In this document: in pieces, positions 12,357-25,052 of the stretch
Numbering within the stretch: position 1 is the first letter of the stretch
How the letters are laid out: each line of letters opens with the position of its first letter
NCBI RefSeq assembly: GCF_039555335.1
Contig: NC_092631.1
Span: 15,538,305 to 15,602,304, forward strand
Length of the DNA: 64,000 nt
Source of the DNA: Amphiura filiformis
Taxonomy: Eukaryota > Echinodermata > Ophiuroidea > Amphilepidida > Amphiuridae
Direction: 5' to 3'
The notes under the pieces: generated by a model
Databases searched by the model: none
The model's input: only the letters and a program-made list of their open reading frames with translations
Told to the model about the DNA's origin: nothing
Position numbers and translations under genes: made by a program

Positions 12357-13027
12357 TTAAGGGCTGGGGTATGAAACGTTTGGACAGTATTTATTTTGGG
12401 ACATCAGAGCACATCAGACATATCGAATTGCATTCTGAATACGAAGAATGTCATTCTGATATCAAATAATTTTGATTTTTTGAAATTCGCAATTTAATAC
12501 ACATTTTATGGCAAATCATTAAAATTGATATTTTTGATATTTAACAGTACTTGAAGTAAACTTTATAAATCTGATGATTTATACTTAAAGTGTATGTAGG
12601 TGGGATGAAAAGCCGACGATCAATTGAAAATTTTGACCTTTTCAGATTGAACATATGGATTTTTTTTCCCAAAACACCAAAAAAAAAAAAAAGGTCTTTT
12701 GGGAAAAAATCCATATCTTCAATATGAAAGGTCAAAATTTTCAATTGACCGTCGGCTTTTCCTCCCTGCTACATACACTTTAAGAATATATCATTAGATT
12801 TATATAATTTACTTCGAGGACTGTTATATATCAAAATTTGAAAAATATCAAATTTGTATAATTTGTCATAAAATTTGTATTATATTGTGATTTTCAAAAA
12901 TGAAAATTATTTGATATCAGAAAGACATGCTTCAGTATTCAGAATGCAATTCGATAGGTCTGAGGTGCTCTCATGTCCTACAAAAAATACTGTCGAAACG
13001 CAATAAACGCTCATTTTAGATCCCTTA
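12357..13027. mobile_element. TTAA-flanked palindromic element (family M3), copy 1
   Basis: Arms of about 320 bp fold back on one another around an A/T-rich centre near 12680. Shared blocks include AGAGCACATCAGAC, CGAATTGCATTCTGAATAC and GCCGACGATCAATTGAAAA. TTAA followed by GGG and CCC followed by TTAA define the ends. It is non-coding. Confidence 0.8.
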
Positions 13028-13212
13028 ATTTGGTACCGTACAAATTCTTGATGTTTGCCAGTTTTTAGCAACTTGCAATGTTATTTTTCTTTGAAAATAA
13101 TACTTAATATTCCTTCCAATTTTAAAGAATACTTTACAACTTTCCTAGTTGAACTCAAGATGAAGCTGTAAAAAGGATTACACCGTAACCAAGTACCAAG
13201 ATGGGTAAGAGC

Positions 13213-13408
13213 CATAGAGGCCGTCAACGTGACGTCATACATGTATGCCGCCATCTTGTGGGTACACGCTGCGATGGTCGTTCGATCTCCATGCGTGGTG
13301 ATGCGTGATAACAGCTGTGTGCAAGCTGCGCTTTGCGCGTAGTGTCCGACGCATGAACACACGTATCATTTGTACCCACAAGATGGCGAAAGGCTGACGG
13401 CCTCTATG
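13213..13408. mobile_element. 196-bp MITE
   Basis: CATAGAGGCCGTCA at the left is matched by TGACGGCCTCTATG at the right, and GCCGCCATCTTGTGGGTAC is inverted inside (GTACCCACAAGATGGC). Confidence 0.7.
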
Positions 13409-14175
13409 TGGAACAACCCCCGAATTTACAATTTCAAGCATAGGAGTTTGGCAAGAAGAAGTACATGTATAGCTCTGTGTAATTAATATTAAGACAAACA
13501 TGCAACTATTTAAGCTACAAGAGCCTTGTAAGGTATGCCAGGCAAACCTTAAAACACATTTGCTAGTCCGCGAAATTCGCCTAGACCGGGGACCAAACCC
13601 AATACATATTTACATAGAAATTTCAATTTTTTTCAAGATCAGGTCGGTCAAGGAAACCTACATAAATATGTTTTCTATACTTCACTTGACCCAAATATAT
13701 GATTTTTTATGGTGATGAGACACTCACACATGGAATTTTTGAGGGATTTTGATAGCAGTTCCATTAAAAAAAGCTGCTATCATCATGAGACTAAGATCTA
13801 GAAACACCCCCGTAATGCTGTTTTTGGGAATTTTGCTAGCAGAATCTTTTTGATGAAAGTCGATCTTTAAAAAGATGTAACTTTGCCACGGAAAGTGCTA
13901 TGACAAAAAGATTTTCAGTTTTGGCTTTCTTTACTCAAGCGCTTTATTTTTTTAGCCTTTAATTTGATAAAATGATGCAGTTTAATGGCAAATTTAAATT
14001 CACCTGGCATACCTACCTTGTATTTTTTAGTGCAAACTCTAATGCCCCCAGCATACTTTCCTGCCGCTTGCCGCTGCGGCAAGCGCCACTGCGTTTTAAC
14101 CAATGACAAGCCTTGATTGTGTCCGTTTGTCTGCAATGCGCGTGCGCCACGCCGCTCAGCGCGCAGCGGCAAGGT
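13409..14175. other. Intergenic, no gene seen
   Basis: AT-rich and then locally GC-rich sequence. At 14067-14083 there is a 17-bp palindrome, CTTGCCGCTGCGGCAAG. No credible ORF. Confidence 0.35.
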
Positions 14176-16216
14176 AGTATCAGTACGACGGCAACTTCGT
14201 TGTTCGATAGAAAATTTTTACGGGTTGGTGAACACGGGTTACGTAACTAAATGTTGAAAATTTGGCCGGCAAACATGTTTTAGCGAAATAGCTCCAGAAA
14301 TGGGAGACACGGGTCGTTTTTTGCTTAAATTGCGTACCATGATCACGGATATGATACCAAACATTTGTACAAAGAACAAAAAACGAGTAAAAGTTGAATA
14401 ATATTGAAAATAAAGAAGCTTGAACATGTCCAAAGTGGCCGGAAAATGAGAAAAATTGCATGTCACGATCACCAAAATGGTTATATCTACAACTATGAGC
14501 AAACGCCGGTCGTATGCTTTTCTGTAATGATAGATATTAACTAAACTTGAGCTTGTATTAAATTTTCAGCGAAAATGATTGGTGGAATAATCTAGTCGTA
14601 GGTTGGAAAGTTACTCTCAAAACGGCCCGTGTCTCAATCGTGTGTGTCCCGTTAGTGACAAGTGTCACTAGCAAAATAGCAGCCGGCCTTGTCATTATAT
14701 CAAATAATAATCGTCAGAATCGTCCAGTTGACTCCAGTGATATTTATTTATTCAAGCAAAATACTGCATTGACTTACAAAATATTGAAGTCAATATAAAA
14801 AGTAATATCATCTCATTTGACTGAACTTAAAAGCAGTTTTAAAAATATTATTGTTGATCGAGTCCCTGAATGAGAAATAAGATTGCAAAAGATACAAGTA
14901 TGGTACAGTAGGTTGTGATGGTCTAGTGGTTGACGCTTGCGTGGTTTGAAGTGCGAGAGGTTGAAGGTTCAATCCTACAGCATTTCGATTTTTTTTTTCT
15001 CTTGTTCTGTTAGGCCTATGGTGTATCCATGTGTGTAGGCCCGTCAGTATTATGATCAATTGAAAATATTTCTATGCGACACGTTTGCAATGTTTTTCTT
15101 TATGCGTAGGCCTACATATTAAAAAATAAGATAGCGTCAGCCATAATTTACGAAGTTCAAACCTGATATTTTGGCATAATATTATTTGTAATTTTCACCG
15201 TTCTTACACCCTACCCAGACATACATGTACACATAATTGGAATCAGCGTTTTGTTGTCTAGAGTAACTTTAATTATCTTCAATAGAACACCATAAGCGGT
15301 CAAGATAAAAAAAATGCTTTCTTTCATTTTACCTCATTATTTCTGCTTCAAATGATCAGAAACCCTTCCTGAAAGTTGATTACTACTATCATAAATATTT
15401 TCAAAAACAAACTTCCAACCTCTCGCACTTCAGGCACGGCCTTAGCCACTAGACCATCACAACCTGCTAACTTATTCTCGTACCGTTTGCAATGTTATTT
15501 CTAATTCAGTGTCTCGTTCAACAATAATCTTTTATAAACTGTTTGTAAGTTCAGTCAAATGGCTTGAAATTACGTTTTATATTGACTTCGATATTTAATA
15601 AGACAGGGCAGTATTTTGTATGAATAAATAAATATCACATAGTGATAGTCAACTGGACGATCCTGACAATTATTAATCGATTATATGGACAAGGCCGGCT
15701 GTTAATTTTCCTGCTGGACACTGGTCACTAATGGTCACGCACGATTATGAGGGAAGCCGCTTTTGAAAGCAACTTTCCAACCTACGACTCGATTATTCCA
15801 CCAATCATTTTCGCTGAAAATTTAATACAAGCTCAAGTTAGCTAATATCCATCATTACAGAAAAGCATACGACCGGCGTTGGCTCATAGTTGCAAATATA
15901 ACCATTTTGGTGATCGTGACATGCATTTTTTTCTCATATTTTAGGCTACTTCGCGCACAATAAACATTCATTTTCTCCACAATAATTGGACTTTTACACG
16001 TTGCTGTTTGCCTTATACTCATGTTTCATATCTTATCTATGGGCTCAATATGGAAATGAAGGGAGAAACGACTTGTGTATTCCATTTTTTTGATGTTTTC
16101 TGAAAAACTGTATTTGCCACCTGATTTTTATCATTTATTAATACGTTTATACGTAACAGCAGAGGTCACGCCGGTAAAAATTACCAGAAGTGAGCTAAGT
16201 TGCTGTCGTACTGGTA
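14176..16216. mobile_element. 2-kb palindromic element with tRNA-like sequences in both arms
   Basis: The outer ends AGTATCAGTACGACGGCAAC and GTTGCTGTCGTACTGGTAT are inverted. The strongest arms are 14450-14990 and 15420-15940 (for example TTTTCAGCGAAAATGATTGG, CCGGTCGTATGCTTTTCTGT and their complements). Each arm carries a tRNA-like segment with A-box and B-box-like motifs: TGGTCTAGTGG and GGTTCAATCC near 14915-14980 (+), and an inverted CCACTAGACCATCACAACC near 15450. A shorter relative is at 53960-54860. There is no transposase. Confidence 0.75.
14908..14985 (+). repeat. tRNA-like segment (SINE-head type)
   Basis: GGTTGTGATGGTCTAGTGG provides an A-box-like motif and GAGAGGTTGAAGGTTCAATCC a B-box-like motif at tRNA spacing. 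It lies within a repeat and the acceptor stem does not pair well, so I call it tRNA-derived rather than a functional tRNA. Confidence 0.5.
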
Positions 16217-17180
<964 letters not shown>

Positions 17181-17184
17181 ATAG

Positions 17185-17400
17185 GTCCGCCATCACAGAC
17201 CATGTAGGATCACAACAAAACCATGTCATTGATTGGGAGGGAGCTAAAGTAATCGACAAAGACTCATGCAACGAACCAGATGGATTAGAGAAGCAATGTG
17301 GATCAGAAAACGGGGGGCCAACGTTATCAAATCAACCGGGCAAATCAACCGCGATGAAGGGACATACTCACTCAATCATGTATATGACCAGCTGTGACAA
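17185..17400 (+). pseudogene. Penelope-like retroelement, C-terminal remnant
   Basis: Two adjoining frames give SAITDHV, NHVIDWEGAKVIDKDS and then, after a frameshift, TRWIREAMWIRKRGANV and INRDEGTYSLNHVYD. This pattern is typical of the C-terminus of Penelope-like elements, after the reverse transcriptase and in the GIY-YIG endonuclease region. The reverse transcriptase is missing, so this is a truncated copy. Confidence 0.7.
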
Positions 17401-17439
17401 AGAACTACACCCTCTGGAGATGAGAGTAGGAGTGTTGCT

Positions 17440-17515
17440 GGTTCATCACATTTACTGATGAAGTCAAGTTCCGTAGAAAGATGAAACGTCTAAAAACGTG
17501 AGTAATCAAGTGGAT
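17440..17515 (+). ncRNA. Possible degenerate hammerhead-like motif after the Penelope remnant
   Basis: CTGATGA (17455-17461) is followed 21 bases later by GAAAC (17483-17487), with a short CGT/ACG helix and flanks cacatttac / gtaatcaagtg that can partly pair. Penelope-like elements are known to carry hammerhead ribozymes. The nucleotide expected at the cleavage position appears to be G, and helix II is weak, so it is probably inactive or a chance match. Confidence 0.3.
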
Positions 17516-17550
17516 TTGTAAAGCACAATTTACCAATAATTGATATCTAA

Positions 17551-18734
17551 GGGACCGTTCATAAATACTTTGGTGGGGGGACTGGGCAAAGTGTGGGGGG
17601 ACACAAAAGTTTTGAGTTGCACAAAGGGGGGGGGATCAAAAAGTTTTGGTTACTAAAGGAGGGGGGTCAAAAAGTTTTAAACAAGAACATACCAAAAGAA
17701 CAAGAGCATACAATTTTTTTGCGCGCTACGCGCGCATATGTACCAATAAAGCCTTATTCTTACCCCGATTATGGCCAAAAATAGTGTAAAATACATTTTT
17801 TGCTCATTACCGATATCCCATAAAAGCCTTTTTGGAATAGCAAACACTTTACATGTATTCTGCAGTCGCTACAAAAAAAAAAGGGTATATGTATGTATCC
17901 CACTGATAATACCGGGTCAAAATGATGCAACCATTTTTTTTTGTCTTTGCCACGAAATTTATATTTTGCCCCCCTGACCAAGAAAGCTGGCTACGCCCCC
18001 TAATAAACAAGTCTTACGTATTAAAGATCTTGAGTATGTGCCCGGATGTTGCTCTCAATTTTCAGTGGCATAAAGACGGGGCGGGGCATGTGGGGAAATG
18101 TGCCCTGGGAGCCACTCTTAGGGGGCGCTGAATTGGCCAATTTAGCATCGATTCTGCGCCCCTCTAAGCGATGAAAGTCAAAATTTTCGCGCGCTTCGTG
18201 CGCATTTCAGGACAAAGTCATTTCCCTATTTATAGTAAGATTATATGCTCCGCGCGCAATAATTATTTCAAGAATCGGGATCGACACCTATCCTTAGCCC
18301 TGTGCGCCACAAGCCCTAGCTACGCCATTGTCAATTTCCCTTTATTGTGTAACTTTTATTTATTTTATTATTGGTTGTAAGAAATATTGGTTATAAAAAT
18401 TAAAATGCATAAATTGAAATTAAACTTCATACAAGTCACAGCATGTGAAAAACACCTTCAATTTTCATGGTTTTAGGAAACAGGCTATTATAAATAAATG
18501 TATGAACAAACATGTAGGCCTATAATTTGCACAAATGGAGTAGCCCCCCCCCCCCCTCCCCAGACTGTTTTTAACCTCTTGGAAAGGGGGGGGGGGGTCA
18601 AAAAAGTTTTGTATGTCTAAAGAGGGGGGTCAAAAAAGTTTTAGGTTCTCTGGAGGGGGGGTCAAAAAAGTTTTGACTCCAAAATTTCCAAGTGCCCAAC
18701 CCCCCCCCCCACCAAAGTATTTATGAACGGTCCC
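17551..18734. mobile_element. PIF/Harbinger-like non-autonomous element (family F), copy 1
   Basis: The ends GGGACCGTTCATAAATACTT and AAGTATTTATGAACGGTCCC are perfect inverted repeats flanked by TAA on both sides (17548-17550, 18735-18737), followed inward by G-rich and C-rich runs and many aaaagttttg/caaaacttt motifs. The 3-bp TAA duplication and GGG start fit PIF/Harbinger. The interior includes a hAT-like end (CTGGCTACGCCCCC near 17990). No transposase was found. Confidence 0.8.
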
Positions 18735-18737
18735 TAA

Positions 18738-20209
18738 CAATCCTGATGAACTTATTCAAGGAGTCACCGCTTTAGTTTTTAGGCCAAGTTATGACTAGCC
18801 TACTTTCTGAACGCTCGCCCAGAACGTGTGTCGGAGAACCTGTGCAGTAGCAGCTGAGTAGGGCCTACCTGTGTAGACCCATAGGAACTCTTGTGTGTAC
18901 CTGCCAGGCCAAAAATGATCAATATACGGCTTGCCAGGTGAAAGTGATTTTTGTAAATAAACTGGTCAGAATATGTTCATCGGTCACAATGTGGGACAAG
19001 ATAACAGAATTGGAAAAATATTGATATAGGCCTAAAATTGGATCGATTGAGCCCATATTGGTCGAGCTATGAGTTTTAAAATATTGAACGAGACGTACAA
19101 TATTTCAAAACTCATAGCAAGACCAATAAATATTGGGCGTAAAACATCGAATTTTATCATTATTATGTTGCTATGGAAACTATGGCCATATTGGATTATT
19201 TCAAATATTTGGCCTACTCGTGCTTTAAAGTAACTTCATGAAGTAGGCCCCTATAATGTCCATGAAAGTTGGCACATTTGTTCAGAATAAACCAATTTAA
19301 AAAAAAATGAAGTGATTTGGTAAGAAACGTGTAGCTAATTAGTCCTACCTTAACGGGCTCGTCAATATTGAAATTTAACGTTTTCCCGCCAAAAATTTGC
19401 AGAAAATTATCCATAGCTATAAACGACGCGACCTGAACATTTTTTCAAAAAAAATCTCTTCATTATTTGTTGGAATGAGTTATTGTGAGCAACTATGCCA
19501 AATTTGATAAGAATCTGATGACTAGAAGTAGGCTTCTTTAAAAACCGCGCGCAAGGGTCAAAAAGCCGAAATTTGACATTTTGCGTATTAATTTGAAACA
19601 CTGAATTTTAAAAATTTGGTAAAATTATTTAACTCACCAGTTATGAAAGCGTCAAAAAATGTGTAAGATTTGTTAATCACTACAAATTAGTCAAAATTTT
19701 AGACAAATTGCGCCTTTAAATAGCTTATTCTACAAAAATGTTTAAAATTGCCCCTCCAAAACAATAAAATATAGGCCCTACATAAGAAATTCAACACATG
19801 TTAAAGTATGCCTTGTAGGAAAATTTACAATTTCGTCATTTCGCGTGCACGCATTTCGCTTCACTGGGCGTCATTTCTAAATCCTAAATCGGATTTCAAT
19901 GGAACCAAAAACATTTGAAACCTAAAAGTGTACATTTATCAAATATACAAAAACTTAAAAATACCGTTTTACCACTATTCCCTGATTTCACCTGGCAAGC
20001 CTTACATTAAAAGTAAAAAGCGCACTACAAAAGCCAAAAAAAATCTTAAATTAGGCCGGCGTCCAGCATTGGGTCAAGACTTCTCACAGGTGGGGCAGCT
20101 TCCCCCACCCACCCCACCCCTTGGCATCGCCACGGCCCCGCACAAACACACACATTCATATTGAAAGTCCCCCCTCCATGAAAATGTCCTGGCTATATTT
20201 TTTTACTAC
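18738..20209. other. Intergenic, no gene seen
   Basis: Non-coding. It holds one hairpin at about 19060-19125 (gctatgagttttaaaatatt against aatatttcaaaactcatagc) and otherwise only short, unsupported ORFs. Confidence 0.4.
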
Positions 20210-20502
20210 ACACTTAAAAATAGGTAGTCAAAAATGACCCTAAAGTAGTCATTTTTGACCCCATGGCAGGGTCAACTATGCACCAAACCCATTGAAGTCA
20301 TTTTTGACCCGGAGAAGTCAAATGATTTGACCTAGTTAAAAATGACTACTCTCTCTCTCTCTCTGTGTCAGGTGGCGCTGTGTAGCGTTGCTGTGGTCTT
20401 CACAAGAGTACGCCATCTCACGCGATCTGATGCCAAGTGCGTTGCACCTTGCATTCCCTGGTTAGAAACCAGCTTCACGTCATTAGTCCAAGATGTTGGT
20501 GC

Positions 20503-20975
20503 ACACTTAAAAATAGGTAGTCAAAAATGACCCTAAAATAGTCATTTTTGACCCCATGGCAGGGTCAACTATGCACCGAACCCATTGAAGTCATTTTTGA
20601 CCCGGAGATGAAGTCAAATGATTTGACCCAAATTGTAGTTAAAAATGACTACATTTAGGTCAAAAAATGATTTGACCCCCAACAGAGTCAGTTGAAAAAT
20701 AACCCTTAGTGTCAAAAAATGACTATATCCGGGGGTCATAATTAGAAAATTACCCCTAACGTAGTTGAAATGACTATATACATTCAGGGGTCCCGGTTTG
20801 AAAATGACCCCGGAACGTGGGTCAAAAAATTACTATATTTGGGGTCATTTAAATATGACCCTTTTAGGGGTCAATTTAATACGATGTCAACAACTGAAAA
20901 TGACCCCTATGCTAGTCAAATTTGACTTCATCAGGGTTATTTCAAATTGACCCCCTAAATTAGTCAAAATTAGTG
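20503..20975. mobile_element. Family A element, second copy, inserted in the LINE C-terminus
   Basis: It starts CACACTTAAAAATAGGTAGTC and ends AGTCAAAATTAGTGTG, with about 17 bases of the right terminus deleted. It parallels the outer copy almost base for base. On either side the LINE reading frame continues (GRGRP before, PTSWTNDVKLVS after), which fixes both borders. Confidence 0.8.
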
Positions 20976-21086
20976 TGGACGTCCTCTTCCTCGTTTGCCT
21001 TCCATAGCCCCTTGCAAAATCTGTTTTTCTACACCTCCATGTTTCCTGACAATATGGCCAAAGTGCTTCAGCTTTCTCTCATTATG

Positions 21087-21394
21087 CCCCCGAAGGGGTC
21101 ACTCCCATTGTGGCCTGTACACCATCCGCGATAATCAACTTTTGAAAAGCACCCTAAACAAGGATTTGACCCTTGGCTAAAACAATACCCTAAACAGGGA
21201 TTTTATTCCTTGCATCAAATTTTCCGCGTATTAGCAATTGCAATTTTGCTACCCTTTTCCCCAATATTTCACGTTTTTGACACCCTAAACGCGTTACGCG
21301 CGGATCGTGCTTACCCACGAAAAACTACCCTTTTTACGCGTTTTCATTATCGCGGATGGTGTACAGGCCACAATAAGAGTGACCCCCCGGGATT
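21087..21394. mobile_element. MITE with 8-bp target duplication inside the LINE
   Basis: GGGGTCACTCCCATTGTGG and the following GCCTGTACACCATCCGCGAT are inverted at the right (ATCGCGGATGGTGTACAGGC ... GAGTGACCCCCCGGG). ATTATGCC is repeated on both sides. The LINE coding sequence continues across it. No coding capacity. Confidence 0.75.
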
Positions 21395-22562
21395 ATGCCG
21401 CTTCTGATGGTTAGACTTGTACCAATCTTGTCGAGGATCCAGGAATTTTTTCTCCTGTCTTTCCATGTCACTCGTAGAAGCCTCCTGTAACACCACATCT
21501 CAAAAGCATCTACTCTTTTCCTATCATTCTTGGTCATAGCCCAAGACTCGCATCCATAAGTGGCACTATGGAAAACACAGTTGCACGAAGTAGGCGTACC
21601 TTGAGGTCAATGGATAGGCCTCTGCTTTTCCATATGCTTGACATGCCCTGCACAGTTGTCCTTGCAATAGCCAGTCTTCTCTTAATTTCAGTTGTGCTGT
21701 CACCACTATTGTTAATCATTGAACCCAGATATTCAAATTGCTTCACCTCCTCAATCTGCTGTCCATCTATCACAAACTCATCACTTTTCCGCTCTCTGTC
21801 TACAACCATTATTTTTGTCTTCTTTGTGTTCAGGAGAAGGTGTTTTTCTTCGCTGGCCTCTTTGATGCGCTTCAAAAGATCAATCAGCTCTACTCTGCTG
21901 CTACAAATAAGAGTGGTATCATCGGCGTACCTCAGGTTAATAGTAATTCTTGTACCGCCAAACTGCACTCCACCTTCAAACCCCTCCAAAGCTGTTCTCA
22001 TTATGTCTTCAGAGTAGATGTTAAATAGGTTTGGTGATATAGCACACAGCCCTGTCGTAAGCCTCTTCCAATCTTGAACCAATCTGTGTCTCCACTACTA
22101 CTTGTTCTGACTGCCGATTCTTGGTCTTCATATAAGCAGCTGATCAGATCCACAAGATGACTTGGGAAACCCATCTTTTTCATAGTTTCCCACATCTGAG
22201 GGTGGCTAACACAGTCAAAAGCTTCACTGTAATCTATGAAGCACATGTAAAGAGGAAGTCTATGCTCTCTGCATTTTGAGCACATTCCTGATATTGACAA
22301 TTTGGTCCCTAGTACCCCTTCCTTCACGAAATCCTGCCTGCTCATCAGATATTTCTTGCTCCATTTTGTTCTTCATTCTCTTGATGATGATCTTCAGAAG
22401 CACTTTACTTGCATGTCAAATCAGGCTGATGGTCCGGTGATTGGCACACTCTTTCAAATTTTCCTTCTTTGGCAGTGGAATAAATACTGCCCTGCACCAG
22501 TCTCTCGGCCATTTCTTCTTTTTCCAGATGATACCACATAGACGCCACATTAGGTCTATCAT

Positions 22563-24107
22563 GATGCAGTCATGTCTACAGTAGAATTCATCTCGACCTT
22601 TGCAGGACTTAAACCCCATTAAAAGCTATTAAACCAAGATAACACTCATTGAAACAGCTCAACTGATTAAATCGGATCTTCTCTGGTTGTGCACATGTGT
22701 CTGTTTTATATATGCGATATCGCTATGAGGTGCTATCCCAGCAAACACAAAAACATTTTAAAAACGTTTTAAATAAGTTATATTTTGGCTTTTGGTTTAG
22801 GTAAAAACGTTTTAATAACATTAAAATGTCGGGTTATATAAAGATCATGATAACGTTTAAAACGTTTTGTATGAAAACACACTACAACAATATTTTTAAA
22901 TGTTTTCATAAAATGTTATTGTAAACTATTTTTTGCAAACATTTTTGCCAAATATTGTGTCAATGCTTAAATAACATTATGTTAAAATATTTAAGCCAGC
23001 AAACACATAAATGTTCTTAAAATGTTTTTTTCAAAACCTTTTAATAACATTTAAATGTCGGGTTATATAAAGGTCATGAAAACCTTTATAAAACGTTATT
23101 GAAAATATTTTGGGCAAACATTTTTCGCAAAATATTTTTTCAACCCCAAAATAACATTCTGTTTAGAATGTTTTGTATCAAGTTTTCAAAAATGTTTTTG
23201 GAATGTTATTAAAACGTTTTTATACCCTTTATATAACCCGACATTTAAACGTTTTCTGTAAAACATTTTTGTTTGCTGAGCAGTAGATTATCAAAAAATG
23301 TTTTTTAAGGTTATGAAAACGTTTTATACTCTTAATATACCCTTTATATAACCCGACATTTAAACGTTTTCTGACAACCTTTTATAACTTTTTGCGAATG
23401 GTGTCGAAAACGTTTTGTGTTTGCTGGGATAATACAGCTTCCTTTGGGTAACTGATTATAAAGGAAACGAAAGGAAACAATGGTATGTGGACCTTTGTTC
23501 ACGAAATGAGACAATGGCCTGCTTTTTGTTAACCAGCATTCTTGAAAATGAGCAACATAATGATTGTTGACTTAACACGGTTTGGAAATAATTTCTTCAT
23601 ATTTTGGTGTTATCTGTCGTTTACATATCCTTCCTAAAACACAAAAGTGCGACTATTTCCAAACACCTAAATTAGCTAAAAATTTAGGACATGTTACAAA
23701 ACTATATTTTCTAGAATTTCATAGAATAGTTTACCGTTTTTTTGTGGCATCCTTCAGAACGGAGCGGTCCGTTACCAATATAGCTCAATATTTTCGGTCA
23801 AATCTCCATTCAATTAACACGGGGAGTTGGCTAGCTATGAGCTAGCTATGCTTTGCCCTCACTCATATTCTACGAAAGTGCGACTATTTCTGAACATCTA
23901 ACCTAGCTGTAATTTTAGGTCATGTTAGAGAAATATATTTGCTAGAAGTTTGGAGAATAGTTTAAATATTGGCCGGTTATTTTTCACACATGTTAACTAG
24001 GCAAATGCAATATACTTCTAACATACACTATTTGTAAAGGTCGCGCGTCAATGGTGAGAGCACTGTGTATTGTGTATATAGGAAAACGGACAGCACTGCA
24101 GTATGTC
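22563..24107 (+). mobile_element. MITE family B copy inside the LINE (itself interrupted)
   Basis: The left part (TGCAGTCATG ... CGACCTTTGCAGGACTTAAA) and the right part (ATGGTGAGAGCACTGTGTAT ... GCAGTATG) match the ends of family B, seen complete at 34346-35065. The middle is a diverged family B body with family D inserted at 22736. It interrupts the LINE between KLTGKEG and IDLMWRL. Confidence 0.65.
22736..23429. mobile_element. MITE family D, copy 1
   Basis: The ends TCCCAGCAAACACAAAAAC and GTTTTGTGTTTGCTGGGA are inverted, with TA on both sides. The interior repeats CGGGTTATATAAAGG and its complement with AACGTTTT motifs. Further copies lie at 38047-39082 and 47277-47671. Confidence 0.85.
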
Positions 24108-25052
24108 CCTTCTTTCCCAGTTAACTTCCACAACTCAGAAGCTACATTATCAATGCCAGGTGACTTAGCATTTTTCATTTGTTCCATGGCAAGCTCAACT
24201 TCAGATCTCAATGGTGGAGGTTCTTCCTCACTCGTTTCACACTGTACATAGGCCTACACCTTGTCATCTTGTGCCTCAAACAGCTGGGAACTATACTGAA
24301 CCCATCGCCTTTTGATGTCTACACTTTCGGTAAGAGTGTTACCTTTCTTATCATTTATAACATCCATCCTGGGGGTCCACTTCTTGGTAAGTTCTTTGGC
24401 AATACCAAAAGCTATTTTTGAGTCACCCTTACATCTTTCCATTTCCACACACTTCCTTTCGATATAGTTTCTTTTGTCCTCCTTAACACTTTTGACTACA
24501 TTTAGGGTCAAAAAATGATTTGACCCCTAACAGAGTCATTTGAAAAATAACCCTATTAGTGTCAAAAAATGACTATATCCGGGGGTCATAATTAGAAAAT
24601 TACCCCTAAAGTAGTTGAAATGACTACATTTGGGGGTCCTGGTTTGAAAATGACCCCGGAACGTGGGTCAAAAAATGACTATATTGGGGGTCATTTAAAT
24701 ATGACCCTTTTAGGGGTCAATTTAATATGATGTCAACAACTGAAAATGACCCCTATGGTGGTCAAATTTGACTTCATCCGGGTTATTTCAAATTGACCCC
24801 CTAACGTAGTCAAAATTTTGACTACCTATTTTGAAGTGTGTATCTACTGAAGATTTTAATAGCATTCATTGATGCCCCGCTACACACGGGCTACTTGAAG
24901 CTTTCCAAAACACAACTTTCGTGCATGTGATACAAACCACAAAGTTTAACTGAGCTGAAATCCACACTACCAAATCACCCTGCACATCAAAGCTCCCCAA
25001 GAAATCACCCCGCCCCATACCCGTCCCGTACCCATACACGCGCACCCCAACC

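Larger units (their letters stand above)
20346..24490 (-). pseudogene. RTE-like LINE (LINE-1 of window), 5'-truncated and interrupted
   Basis: On the minus strand fragments encode, in order: ERKCVEMERCKGDSKIAF (24480-24420 region), MEQMKNAKSPGIDNVASELW, LMWRLCGIIWKKKKWPRDWC, YSEAFDCVSHPQMWETM, then the catalytic block LRYADDTTLI, EYLGSMINNSGDSTTEIKRR, the C-terminal HFGHIVRKHGG and GRGRP, and last ASDRVRWRTLVKTT before a stop and a short GA-repeat tail. This is the reverse transcriptase half of an APE-type, RTE-like LINE. The endonuclease is missing, there is at least one frameshift near 22050, and three elements are inserted (20503-20975, 21087-21394, 22563-24107). A TGACTAC match on both sides suggests a short target duplication. 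Confidence 0.8.
20212..24836. mobile_element. Outer TA-flanked TIR element (family A), split by a LINE
   Basis: The left end CACACTTAAAAATAGGTAGTC (20212) and the right end GACTACCTATTTTGAAGTGTG (24836) are inverted and both flanked by TA. The body is a series of short gtcaaaaatgac-type motifs. The left part runs to about 20345 and the right part resumes at about 24490; everything between is inserted LINE sequence. The second copy inside (20503-20975) shows the uninterrupted body. Confidence 0.75.
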
